DNA of 64,000 nt from Gordionus sp. m RMFG-2023 (Eukaryota; Nematomorpha; Gordioida; Chordodea; Parachordodidae): contig NC_088776.1 in NCBI RefSeq assembly GCF_954871325.1, positions 44,472,569 to 44,536,568 of the forward strand, given 5' to 3'. The position numbers were made by a program, and so were the translations under genes. Under the pieces are notes generated by a model. That model worked only from the letters and a program-made list of their open reading frames with translations, did no database searches and was not told where the DNA came from. Position 1 is the stretch's first letter. Each line of letters opens with the position of its first letter. Positions 35,091-46,868 of this stretch are shown in pieces.

Positions 35091-36146
35091 GGATTCAAAA
35101 TTTACAGAGGCATTATCAGGGCAGAAAGCTGACATGCAAATCATTGATAACCCTGAATCAGCTTTATTTACCATTATGTGGCTAGCTACATTGTTGGATT
35201 TTTCACTATACAAGAAATAATAAGTTTTATTGAAATGTTCTTATTCTTGTTGATATAGCGAAGGATTGAAAGAAATGTTTTAATATTTCCCTTATTAGAT
35301 GCATCTGTTAGAATTGCATATAGATGCCCATCTTTCAAATCGTCTAAAATAGACCTCAAGGATTCAGATACTAAAACACTTGTGATAGCCTTGCTCATTT
35401 TTGTTTGGCCACAAGTAAGGTTTGCACTTATATGAAGTCGTTAAATATCATGAGAAAAAGATTCAACCCATTGTGATGATATAGCTCTGTGAATGTTGAA
35501 TAACAAGACAAATGTATACGATTTCCGCAAATAGTTGCATCTGTATTATTTATTATTTTTGAGAATAATTTCATATTGCAATCGATGTTGATATACTCCC
35601 CTGTACTGATTTATATGAATGAAAGATTTATTATTGGATATAAAAATAAAACAGGATAGAAAGAAATTTACAAACTAGACATGTTTTTCAAGTAAATATT
35701 TAATATTTTAAAAATAATCAATTAATGTCTCTCAAAATTTTTATATATTAAAAACGTTAAAATACTATTTTAAAAAAATTGCGGTAGTCTTACAGGAGAG
35801 AGTTGTCTGCATGTGACATGGAAACCCTGTTCACGACTGTCTAAAGTAAGAATAATGTATAAAACAACAAATATTTTAATTAAAATCTGAAATATTTGTC
35901 CTCTAGTCAACTAGAGGACGATATTTTATGAACTATAGTTCATAACTCAAGTCAGTTTGGGTCAATTTTTTGACCCAAAACTAGGTTCAGTTTTGACTAA
36001 GTTGACTCAACTCAATCGATTAACAACACTATTGGATCTACTTTAAAAACAAACCAAATAAGAATTTTGTTTGTTCTTAATGAAAGGCTTCCTTTTTTAA
36101 AATTCATTGTTTATTTTTAAATAGTTTACATTAAATTAATAGATAC

Positions 36147-36905
36147 TAGGGTTGTGCCGATCCACATATTTTTCACCGATCCGATATTGCTTCAAACCCG
36201 ATCCAATATTTATACTAATTTTTAATCACCCCCCATTTGAACCAAATGTAATTAAAAATAAATATTTTTATGCAAAAAATTGAATTATGAATATAATTTT
36301 TTTATTCCTACAATTAGACTATAATAAAAAAAATACATATAATAATATATCCATTTTATGTTGGTATGAATTATAAAATTATAATATTTAATATATAAAA
36401 TTATAATATATTAGATTTTTTAAATAAATATGAGAGCCTCCAGAATTTCTGGGAATAAGCTACTACAATATGAAATATCTATATCTCCTGCCGTACTGAA
36501 GGCAGACTCAGATATTCCGCAGATAACGCATTTTGCAAAATTATCTGTCTTTTGTAAAATATTTCCATAATTCAGATACCATATTTAAAAAAATCTTTTA
36601 TTTAAAGTATAAATAAAAAAATTAACATTATTTAAAAAGATTTAAAATAAATAAAAGAGTGTTCCTTTCTATTTTTTATAACAAAAACTTTAATAATACT
36701 CTAAATCTATTTTAAAAAAGAAATAAAATTTATAAAAATTATTTAGAAAATATTATAATTGTAAAATAAATATACATAACATAAAATAACAAAAAAAAAG
36801 AAAAGTAAAAAGATTGGATCGGTTTTATGACAGGTATTGATCCAATATTTTTGGAAAACGCTAAATATCGGTACTGATCCCATATTTAATATCGGCAAAG
36901 CCCTA
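36147..36905. mobile_element. hAT-type MITE, TAGGGNTGTNCCGAT family
   Basis: The left end TAGGGTTGTGCCGATCC and right end TATCGGCAAAGCCCTA are inverted, with GATCCGATATTG-like words inside each end. No clean target duplication remains. It lies between the nested stack and TCTP. Confidence 0.75.
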
Positions 36906-37256
36906 ATACCAAATTTAAAAACCATAAATCATACTTATTAATATAAATAATTTCTAATAAACAAATTAAAATTTATGACTACATTTTAAGATTATTGTAT
37001 TAAATTTTAATAAGATATTATTTAAAATTTTATATAAGATCTAACATACTTAGCCAGGTAAAAAGTTATTTCAGATAAGTAGAAAAACTTTCATACATTT
37101 TAGCATTCAACCAATAGAGTAGTTTTAATAATAAAGATTTATTTAAAAATTTACACAATTTCATTCATTATTACAATCAAAATAAAAGCATGATTATTAA
37201 ACCAATCTATAAATTAGCATGTATTTGAGCAAAAATTAAAAAATAGATGCATTGCT

Positions 37257-38047
37257 TTAAAATTTCTCTTCTTCAACTCCATCTTTAAAAAATATAAAAT
37301 ATGGGGTAATGCCATCTTCACGAAAATTCATGAGGGCAACCATGCCCTTATCTTCGAAATTTTCACCTATAGATAATAATGATTACATCAATGCGACATA
37401 TTAATAAAATATAAATATGTTATTAGAAGATGTTAAATAATATTTGCATTTTCTTGAACACAAAATAATGATAGTGTGTTTGATTAAGTGCAAAATAGAT
37501 GTTAAATAACTTACCAACATAAAGATCATAATTTTTAAAATTAGGCAACATTGTTTTCGAAAAAAACTGATTCAGTTTTTCTTTGGTTTTATCAGCATAT
37601 TCTTTTCCTTTTTCCTTTTCTACCCTCTCAATTAATCTAAAAAGAAAGTTAAATTATATCCTAATATAAATTCCATACGTTTTCATATATTGCTTTAAAT
37701 ATGTCATATAATCCTTCTTTTGAAATGGTATTTGGATTAATGAATGATTTAAAACAACATCTATGCCTTTCTCAACGTTAACATCTATAGCTTCGTCTTG
37801 TTCTTCAGCTGAGGGATTACTCCCTATAAAAGCATCAAATGAACCCCCTGATCTTGAAACCATCTTTTTTTTTAATTTGTAAAAAATTAAAATTTATTTA
37901 TTACTTTTCCATCAACTTCATAATATAAATCATCAACTAATTTGAATTTAAATGAATCAGAAAATAATTCTGCCTCTTAAAATAAAATAAATTATGTTCA
38001 AATATAGGAAATATTGTACCAGTGAATATATCTTTGAAAATTTTCAT
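37257..38047 (-). CDS. TPT1: Translationally controlled tumor protein (TCTP), complete
   Basis: TCTP is a small abundant cytosolic protein with roles in growth control, calcium and microtubule binding. Exons (minus strand): 38047-38020, 37975-37905, 37863-37679, 37636-37515, 37366-37257. Phases 1, 0, 2, 1 fit and the product is 171 residues, against about 172 in other animals. Motifs in order: [118 protein letters not shown]. Both TCTP signature regions are present. Introns are 44, 41, 42 and 148 bases. The usual C-terminal cysteine is replaced by phenylalanine. No pyrimidine-tract transcription start can be confirmed. Confidence 0.97.
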
Positions 38048-41000
38048 TTATCTGGATTTGGAGGGCGGAAAAACGTCAACTACTCAATATTCCACTAGAA
38101 AATATCTAAAACCGTGAACTAGTGCTATACGCTACTTCGGTCGATAAATAGTTCTATATAAAAAAATAATTTTGAAGCGGACTCGTATATATATAAATAA
38201 AACCATAATACTTGTCAATATCTATTATAAAATATAATAATAACCTTATGTGATATTTAAGATATAAAAGGTTTAATAAGAATAAAATGTATTATTTTAA
38301 TAAAATGAAAAGATCAAAAGATAATTTAACTAACAATAATATGTTTAGATCTTCATCAAAAATAGTTATGACATACGATATAACTTATTTTTTTATAATA
38401 TGCAAAATTACTTACTGAATTATGAAGTTTGATCATATGCAGAGAGTATATTTTGTTAGATAAATAATTTTGTTATATAAATGAGATGAAAAGGCGAGGT
38501 AATTTTAGAGATATTTACTTTAACGGTTTAAAAAGTTTCAGTTATTTACTCTTTTATTTTTTGACGGGCTTTTTACTAGTTATTTATAAAAATAAAATAA
38601 ATAAAATTGTAAATACTTGATTATAGTTGAAGCATACAGTTCAGGAAATAAAACATACGTATCACTTTCGATATATATGTTATATATATTTCGAATTGGT
38701 TTTTTCATATGGACTTTAAAAACATCATATTTCAATAGATATTTTCTGATAGCTTTATAATTAAAATGGCTAAATGATTTGAAGCTAGAAACTCAAAATA
38801 TAATTTTTCTAAAAGTTGTTTCGATCAAATTTTATAATTTCCTCGCTTCAAATACTATGGCAGACAAAACGAAAATTCTATTCTGGATATAATACTTTTA
38901 CGATTAGTAAGGCTATAGCTCTTAAGACTACTATGTCACTTTTTGGTGAGCCTCACAAGATATATTTGTTATAGATGATGTCCTTCTATGATAATTTTAC
39001 ATAGAATTTATTTTTCTTTTCTGTTAATGGTTTCTTTTAATTTATTCCTCCCTCCTCCAGCTAAAAAAAATAACTATTTATTATACCTGTATTCTGTAAT
39101 ATAAATAAAGATATCAACTAGATTTATAAACTTTATATAAATATAAATATCATAGGAAAATTTATATTCTACCCTATAAAAATATTTCAGCCGTTAATAT
39201 TTTTTCTTAAATGTTAATTAATAAACATTTCAATTATTGATTTCCAATATAATTTGGATCTATATTTTAATAGTCATTTTCTTAGTATAAATTTTGGGTG
39301 TTTTTATTAATTTTTATTATTTTAATAACAAAACGTAATAATTCTTATACTTAGTATTTTTATTTGCCTTTAACAATGAAAAGTATACATTTTTAAAGTT
39401 TTTATCAAGAATACCTTGCTTCCTATTAGTTAGATTTACAAAATTGAATAGATGTTCTATTGGAAAGCTATATGGGATAACAGGGTTTTGAGTATTATAA
39501 TAATATTTTTTGTACACACTTCTTATCTCAGAGTGAAAATAATTTTCAACGTTTTATTTTCCAGGACTAAAAAAATTGCAATTTTTATTTTTTTTCACAG
39601 ATTCAGATAAAAAATTGGAACATAATATAATTTTTGTAAATTATTACTTGTTCCAACTTCTTTTTTTTATTCTCTGGATTTTAGGATCCATTTAGATTCA
39701 ATCCTCCATAACATTAAAATCGGTGTTGCTACGGATATTTATATTGCAATTTAAATAGTGGTTTCTTTTCTTCAATTTGTAAATTAATTGAAAATTATTA
39801 ACTATATAAACATTTTCTCAATTTAAAAAATTTATACATTTATAAGTCTATTATTTTAATAAATTACAAAGTGTAAAAATATTTTGAAAATGGTAAAAGA
39901 CACCTTAATGTATTTAAATATATGATGCAAACTTATATAACTTAGCGTAAAGGAGAGACGGGGGCTAGTCGGCGCAAGGGGCTTCTCGGTTCAAAGGATT
40001 TTATTTTAAAACCAGTAATGATTAAAAGTTGAAATTTTGTTCTAAAATAGAAATCTATAATATCCATATTTGGGGATGAAAATAATTAACGGAATTTTTA
40101 AAAAATATATAATTTAACAATTCTAGAAATTTCAAGAAATTTAACAACCAACGACTTCATAATACAAAGTATAATAATAGATATAATGGAAATATAATTA
40201 GTGCAAATGATTATATGAGGAAGAAGGGGGGGGGGAATTAAATAATTTACGGATTCTTTTTTTTTATTTCTTTATAATTTTTATCTGTTATGACATGTTT
40301 TTGGCGTAAAAATTAAAATATTTTCACTTAATATTATTAGGTTGTATTAAAAAATTAAAAATTTAAACATGACAAAATACACATTATATGAAAGTTAAAT
40401 ATCTATTATAATATTTTGGAAAGTATAAGAATGATATATAATTCTTAAATATATGTTAAGATTAAATTAGTAATATTACCACCATTGAGATTAGTAGAAT
40501 CGTGGCTAGTCGGCGCAAGCAATCAATTTTTATTATATTATTATGGTCAGTGGCCCCTACAACGGGTAGAGGGTCCGAAGCAACTGCATCTAAAAATTTG
40601 TGTGGGGGTACTTTTTTTAAAATTGTTTAAAATATTTTTTTTGTTAAATTTAATTCTTTTTTTGTTTTGCTACATCCATCCATAATCAAGTGATCTCTAG
40701 TTTATTAATATAATAATAAGACCCCCCCACCCCCACTTATTATTTAATTTAATATGTATTGACGGAAATTTTGGGCGATATTTATTAAATTAAGTTGTTA
40801 TCCGAGATTTCTTGTCATAAAATTATTTTCCCAATTTCAAAATATGTCCAAAAATATTAACCAAAAAAATACAAATGCTTAATTAAAAATTACACATCTC
40901 ATAATATAAGAGATGATAAATGGACAGACCACATTAGAAAAAGACATGGTGGGCTTAATTTTAACGGTATAAAGTAAAGCTTTGTAATAGTAGCAATTTT
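38048..41000. other. AT-rich intergenic region
   Basis: Upstream of TCTP. Two short matching words (GCTAGTCGGCGCAAG at about 39974 and 40505) sit in tRNA-like contexts (…GGTTCAAAGGAT at 39998) and may be two decayed SINE heads. C and G runs at 40228 and 40722 may be element ends. No coding sequence is recognised. Confidence 0.35.
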
Positions 41001-41552
41001 CCATATTACAATATATAATACCCCAGAAAGAATGTGTGGACAATAACCGTTCTATTATAAGAATAATAATAAGATGTCTAGGTTATGTAAACAAGCCTTC
41101 TGGGGAATAGGCAACCAGAAGGCAATATGATGGGCCTTAATAAACTAATTGCAGATTCTGAACCTGTTGTCAAAATGTATTTACAACAAAATGAAGAAAA
41201 AAAAGGGATAAAAAAAATAAGGGATTAAAATCTAAATTATATTCAAATCTATTATCATATAATAACATAAATATTGTCATTGAAACCATGAAAAATATGA
41301 TTATAAAAATAATTCAAAAGGAGATTGAATTTAACAGGTGCTTAGAAACAGGGGCGTCGCTAGCCTTTACAATCTCAGGGGGCTCAACTAATAAAATTTT
41401 ATGGGGGGCTTCGCCCCCCATACCCTTTAATTTGCCCGCTTTTGCCCGGCCTTCGGCCGGGTTTTTTAAAAATTACTAAACTCTTGAAGGATTATTCTTA
41501 TTTTCATATTTTGTTTTTTATTATATTATACGTACAAAATAAACTAGAATAT

Positions 41553-41715
41553 AAATAATTAAGACTATAATATTGATCATTAAGACTAAAATATAAATAT
41601 CATTAAGACTAGAATATAAATATCATTAAGACTAGAATATAAATATCATTAAGACTAGAATATAAATAATTAAGACTAGAATATAAATAAATAAAACTAG
41701 AATGTAAATAATTAA
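41553..41715. repeat. 23-base tandem repeat near hAT-C left end
   Basis: About six copies of ATTAAGACTAGAATATAAAT with a 2-3 base variable spacer, just inside the left terminus of hAT-C. Confidence 0.9.
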
Positions 41716-41939
41716 AACAATACATTTCTACAAATTTTTCAATACAAAATCGATTTACTACAGTATAAAGTATTTTAAATTGCTGATATAAAAAATTTCG
41801 CGTCTAAAGAATCACAAGTGATAAAACCGATTAATTAATTCATACATATGCCTCTGTTAATGTTTTTAAAAACCCCATAAGGCAATATAATTCTAAGCAA
41901 CTAATTAACAAAAGGTCATGAAACTAATATAACTCTCTC

Positions 41940-42500
41940 TTACCATTTTAGACAAAGTTTTATAGAATGAACTAATAAGGAAAAATTTATAGGCCTAACC
42001 AAATCAACAATTCTTGAAGAAGAGAATATAAACGACCAATCCAAATCATAAAAATATATGGTGGTGAGAGCTTCCTCTTAGATGACATGATGGAAGCTAG
42101 ATAAGTAATCGAGAAAATTATTGTGAGATATTAAATTTCTAAAAGATTATCTTCCATTTTTAATCCTATATAAACTACTGGACAGTTGATCATTGTTGCT
42201 CATCTTAATTATGCAATCATATGCTCTCAGCAGCTGTAGTAATAATCTTAAATTACATAGCCACACAAATAATAGATGCTGGTTAATTTGCAGTCATAGC
42301 CATGACATACACGATGTTAACTCATATCAAAATCTAGTATGTTAGATATATTGATAAAGCAAAAACACCTAAAATCTTGGAAGAAATTATGTTTGGAAGA
42401 AATTATGCAAATATATTGATGGGTTATTTACAATTTAAGTGTGCCAAATTAGAAATAATTAATTTGGGAGCTAGAAAATAAACCATAGTGATATGATGAA
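41940..42500 (+). pseudogene. Inverted degraded copy of hAT-C transposase N-terminal part
   Basis: On the plus strand about 41950-42020 encodes KEKFIGLTKSTILEEENIND, matching KEKFIALTKSTILERREYLK of the minus-strand gene (44530-44470). 42280-42370 continues with AVIAMTYT and YVRYIDKAKTPK, matching the DUF4371 part. It is a reversed 5' fragment lying beyond the 3' end of the same gene, so transcripts of the element could fold back. Confidence 0.8.
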
Positions 42501-42767
42501 AGCAATTAAGATCTTATATATTATTGTATTGTCAATGTATTCAAATATTTTTAATAAAATTTTTCAGAAACTTTGGTCATATCAAAAGAAAGCATTTACT
42601 GTTTTTTTCTGATTTTTTCCTATCTCAAAAAGAATTTTTTTATAAGCACCATGTCTTTTAGCTAATTTTGGATATGAAAAAAAAATTTATAAAATAAATA
42701 TACAATATATTTACTCGCAGATACTAACGCCTAAAATTGCGTTTCAAAAATTATAAGGTTAAATTAT

Positions 42768-44870
42768 TTATAAAATAAGTTCTCTACGCCGGCTAGTCAT
42801 TATTGCATATTCATCTATAATGTGATCTATAGGAATGGTATTAATAATATTTTTTTCTATGCTCAATAGAGCCAACGAATTTAATCGTTCCTGACCCATT
42901 GTCGATCGAAGATATGTTTTCACCCGTTTTAATGCTGAAAACGATCTTTCACATGAGTAGGAATTAAAAGGTATAGTTAACGCAATTTTAAGGCAATTAA
43001 ATATACGAGGGAATATATCTATGGGTAAGATTTTTATCAAATCTATTATTGATTTACACGTAGATTCGTGTTTTTTATTATAGGTTAAAATATAAGCCTT
43101 TAATATTATGTATTCTTCCATTGGATCAGGAAGATTATAATGTAAGATAAATGGTTTAATGATATCATTATTTAAAAAAAGGGGGAGGAGGGATGTAAAG
43201 CATTTATAGCTATTAAAATATCTGTGTTTTCTTGGCAAAATCTCTTTTTTAATTCATTTATCATAATATCCAAAATTGGATAAAAGACATGACACTTATA
43301 AAAAGTTTCTGTTTGATCAGAATGATTAGAAGAAACAATATCATCTATTTGAATATAATTATTCAAAATGGTAGAAGGTATATTTGCTCTTTTATTTGTT
43401 ATTTTTATATTATATAAATTGCAAAATTTATTTACTTCGGTAAATAATGAAGAAAAATACGAATTATTTCTTAAATTTGACAAATAACTGATAAGAGACT
43501 CAATAAGAGCCAATGCTGTTGATATGTCCGAATCTGATTTTTGCAAAAAAATAGAAATATTGGAACACATAGATAATAATTTTTGGAATATAAACATACA
43601 CATAATTGTATCATATTGTAAAAGAATATATAAAATTCCCTTTGCTTTCACCACATCACCATGGTCTATATTTTCTAGATAAGAAATACTTGCAGGGAAA
43701 GTCATATTTACTGCCTCTATAGTTCTAATATGGGATCCCCAACGTGTAGAACTCAATATTTTTGGATTTTAACCCTAATCTAAATTGCAAATCAAGAAAT
43801 TTATTGTGATGGATAACAGATATTGAGAAAAAAGCATGAATACCTTCTAATACATTAAAAAACTTTCTAGATTGAGGTACTGATTTGCAGGCAGAGATCA
43901 GTACAAGGTTGAGTTTATGCGCATAGAAGTGCACATATATAGCCATTTTGTGATTTTGGCGTTATCTTTCCTGGACTCCTGAAAGATGCCCTTTCATAAC
44001 ACTTGCACCATCATATGCTTGAGCAACGCAAATTGAATTTATGGAATTGTTGTTTAAGGTTGTTATTAATGTCTTCGTTAATGACTCTGCATCTAAGTCT
44101 TCAACTTTTTGAAAAGATATAAAAGATTCCTTTGGTGTTTTTGTTTTATCAACATATCTAACACATATACTAAATTGCTCATATGAGCTAACATCACGAG
44201 TGTCATCAGCCATGACAGCAAAATAGCCTGCCTCCCTTATTTCTGATGCTATGTACTTTACGATTAAGTTTCCAGCTGTAGATAGCATTTGATTTTGTGG
44301 TTGAGGTGAACAATAATGAGCATTGCCTGGTGGTTTATATGCTTTTAAAAATGGATCATACTCTTTCAAACAGTTTAATATTTCACAATAATTTCCTTGT
44401 CTTACTTTCATAATGACCTCTAAGGGGAAGTTCCAACTTACCACATAGTATTATAATTTTGAATAATCGTTTCAAATATTCTCTTCTTTCAAGTATTGTT
44501 GATTTAGTTAGAGCTATAAATTTTTCTTTAATGGTGCCTTCTATCAAAGATTGTTTAAAATGGTTCCAGAGAATTACATTCGTTGCATGACCATTTGTTG
44601 CTCCGTGAGTTGTTAAGTATTCTTTTAACTTACGAAATTTTTGATAACCTTGATTAAAAAGGTATCCTTTTTGAGGTTGAGTGGGAAAATTACGACAAGG
44701 AAAACAAAAAATAGAGTTTCTGGTTATGCTATATTCAATCCAGGGAAAGGATTTGTACCACTAAGTTTGAAAGCATCGTTTATCTTTACCCATTCTAATA
44801 TATGGATAGGCACCTAATATAGGTTGCATAGGACCAGTTGTTTTAGTACCCAGATCTAATTCTTCTGAAA
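42768..44870 (-). pseudogene. hAT-C transposase: TTF finger, DUF4371, hAT dimerisation domain
   Basis: TTF-type finger at about 44790-44690: RCFQT, then a TAG stop, WYKSFPWIEYSITRNSIFCF and PCRNF. 44444-43962 (DUF4371) has STAGNLIVKYIASEIREAGY, FAVMADDTRDVSSYEQFSIC and CVAQAYDGASVMKGHLSGVQ. 43946-43725 has HFYAHKLNLVLISACKSVPQ. 43756-43172 has STRWGSHIRTIEAV. 43238-42768 has ALTIPFNSYSCERSFSALKR then VKTYLRSTMGQERLNSLALL, the hATC domain. One stop and two frameshifts are seen, but the long open pieces show it died recently. Typical of 'zinc finger MYM-type 1-like' transposases. Confidence 0.93.
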
Positions 44871-44875
44871 AAAGT

Positions 44876-45105
44876 GATAAAAATTAATAAATGAATTAAA
44901 ATATTATTGGTTTTAGAAAATTATGACAAATATTATATATTTGAAGAAAAACATTGTTAAAATAAAAATAACTTGTATAAGTTCTTCTAAAAAAGTGACA
45001 AATATTAATATTAAAATTAAAATATTATTGCTTTTATGAAAATTATGACAAATATTATATATTTGAAGAAAAATATTGTTAAAATGAAAAAAATACTTGA
45101 ATAGT
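44876..45105. repeat. 117-base tandem duplication
   Basis: 44876-44990 and 44993-45105 both read GTGACAAATATTA-like starts followed by AAAATATTATTG, AATTATGACAAATATTATAT and TTGAAGAAAAA. Two copies, within an intron of the hAT-C gene. Confidence 0.8.
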
Positions 45106-45184
45106 TGTTATTTTTAGATTGGGCCAAACGTATAGCTTCTAAATATCTTATAAACAAATTAATTTACTTATTTTCTTTCCTTCT

Positions 45185-45970
45185 GTATCTACATTATTTA
45201 TAATCATGTCATTCACAATACTTTCTTCATTATTTAATAAATCTAAATAAGGTTAATTTTAAAATGTATTTCATCAAATGTAATTTGTTGTAATAAAACT
45301 TCTTTATTCAATATACCTTTATATTTACTGCTATCAAGAATCTGGCTTGTTGTAGTATCCTCTTCATAATCCATGCCTAAAATTTTATATTTAATTATAT
45401 TTAAAAAATTAATACCTTCAGAGATATTTATACATTGGATCTCACATATATCTTCAGATTGAGCCACACATATTGCTTCAATTATTTTATAAATAAAATA
45501 TCTTATATATAAATTAATTTACCCATTTTCTTTCCTTCTGTACTTACATTATTTACAATCATGTCATTCACAATACTTTCTTCATTATTTAATAAATCTA
45601 AATAAGATTAATTTTAAAATGTATTTCATCAAATGTAATTTGTTGCAATAAAACTTCTTTATCCAATATACCTTTATATTTACTGCTACCAAGAATCTGG
45701 CTTGTTGTAGTATCCTCTTCAGATTCTATGTCTATATAAAATTTTATATTTAATTTAATTATATTTAAAAATACATTCAGAGATATCTGTACATTGGATC
45801 TCATATATATCTTCAGATTGAGCCACACATAGTGCTTCTATTATTTTATAAATAAAATATCTTATATATAAATTAATTTTTTACCTATTTTCTTTCCTTC
45901 TGTACTTACATTATTTACAATCATGTCATTCACAATACTTTCTTCATTATTCAATGAATCTAAATAAGAT
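45185..45970 (-). repeat. Tandem duplication of a 359-base exon-intron unit in the hAT-C gene
   Basis: The unit starts near 45238, 45596 and 45955. Each carries, on the minus strand, a piece coding NNEESIVNDMIVNNVSTEGK ending at a GGTAAA donor, then a short intron, then a piece with SQILDSSKYKGILNKEVLLQ or close variants. Copies differ by a few bases and small indels. The result is two to three copies of the same N-terminal exon pair. Confidence 0.88.
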
Positions 45971-46868
45971 TAATTTTAAAATGTATTTTTTTTCAGTGTA
46001 TTTATTTTTGTAAATATAATATATAAAAAGTAATATTCCATGTTATAGTGTCCATTTTTCAAAAATATATATAAATAAGCAAACTATTCTAAATTTATTT
46101 AGCATTTTTATTAAAATATAGTTTATTATTAAGTTAGGATAAACAAATAAATATATAATTATCAAATTATGAAAGAATGATTAAGTAAACAATTTAGCCA
46201 ATATTATCTTTATTAATGTAAAAAGAATAATAGTGTATGATTTTTTAAGATATTGACTATTTATATAGAAAATTTTGATTATGTTTTATTTAGCTAATAT
46301 TTTGACATCATCTTATGTGATTATAATAGAAAAATTTAAAAAAAATTTCCCATTTCTAGTGTCCTGCTTCTGAAAGGTGAAAATATATTGTAAAGCAATT
46401 TTTGCTTAACTTGAAAACTAAAGAAATCAATATTGTTTAATACTCTGGTGAAAAATGACTTAAATATAAATTCTATAGAAATTAGGCAAATTTGGGAGGA
46501 AATAGGAAAAACATATAACTTCAAATATGATCAAGTGAAAAATAAATCTTCCATTAAAATAGATAATTAACTAATAAATTTTTATTTTTTAAAACTTAAA
46601 TGCCCAAAGTGTTTTGTTATTAATTTGTGAAAATTTTAAGGATTTTTTCAAAACATTTTGGACACAGACTTATATATAAATTTATTTACCTATTTTCTTT
46701 CTTTTAACATTTTTGTTTTCAATATTTATATCTTTTAAAACTACAATTAATCGTCTTTCAACTAAATCATAGTTTGAATTTTAAAAACTGTATAAAATAT
46801 ACTTTGTTCATCACCAGCTTTATTATTGAATCCTCTTTTTTGGTCCTCAAGATTATTGCTACTTTTAT

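Larger units (their letters stand above)
31850..35095. mobile_element. Foldback-like element with long minisatellite inverted repeats
   Basis: Inverted arms of about 900 bases (31850-32750 and 34200-35095) start with arrays of a 15-base unit resembling CCCCGGAAAATAATT, about 15 copies on the left and 10 on the right, then continue as near-identical unique sequence (for example CGTAAGAGGGCGTTATATG on the left and CATATAACGCCCTCTTACG on the right). CAAAATTTAC flanks both sides (31840-31849 and 35096-35105), a 9-10 base target duplication. The centre (33150-34120) has two more single minisatellite units and no recognisable gene. Structure and duplication length resemble foldback or long-TIR Mutator-like elements. 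Confidence 0.88.
31040..35560 (-). pseudogene. hAT-B transposase, interrupted
   Basis: In minus-strand order: 35398-35186 has VSESLRSILDDLKDGHLYAI and LTDASNKGN; about 35165-35096 has CPDNASVNF. The foldback-like element then interrupts. The gene resumes at 31842-31567 with GCISHILHNSCKKAMNVLSV, VDVEIIMMKCFNEFSSSTKR and LLRYIPIKWLSLIPAI. After the MITE, about 31200-31060 gives SNASSSRIFSLMRTAWEKES and LIVKQIYNMSCQEFYKYL, a hAT C-terminal dimerisation block. Coding sense is preserved across the insertion: ASVNF is encoded exactly at the duplicated target bases. Several stops make it inactive. Confidence 0.87.
29596..35829 (-). mobile_element. hAT element (hAT-B), perfect 8-bp TSD, split by a foldback-like element
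   Basis: The left end CAGGGAGGTCAAAATTTTC and right end GTGACATGGAAACCCTG carry short inverted CAGGG termini. The duplication TTCACGAC is at 29588-29595 and 35830-35837. Transposase remnants run on the minus strand from about 35560 to 31040. It contains a MITE (31350-31569), a foldback-like element (31850-35095), a 20-base tandem repeat near its left end and an inverted partial copy of its own gene at 30455-30560. Confidence 0.9.
21026..36031. mobile_element. Outer palindromic hAT-type element, expanded to 15 kb by nested insertions
   Basis: The left end TAGTGTTGTTAAAAAGTCGA and right end ATCGATTAACAACACTA are inverted. The flanks are CTGGATCT (21018-21025) and TTGGATCT (36032-36039), 7 of 8 bases alike, as expected for an old hAT target duplication. 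The element's own DNA is the four pieces 21026-22242, 26876-27230, 29508-29587 and 35838-36031. They share repeats of GTCCTCTAGTCGACTCAAG type and large inverted arms, 21275-21556 against 21945-22232. The rest is three later insertions with their own duplications. No transposase of its own is seen, so it was a non-autonomous element. Confidence 0.8.

Noticed and set aside
34905-35132. Second FSGEL-type open frame
   Set aside because: Inverted copy of the same minisatellite arm; not a gene.
36147-36905. Clean 8-base target duplication for this MITE
   Set aside because: The flanks ATAGATAC and ATACCAAA do not match well enough.
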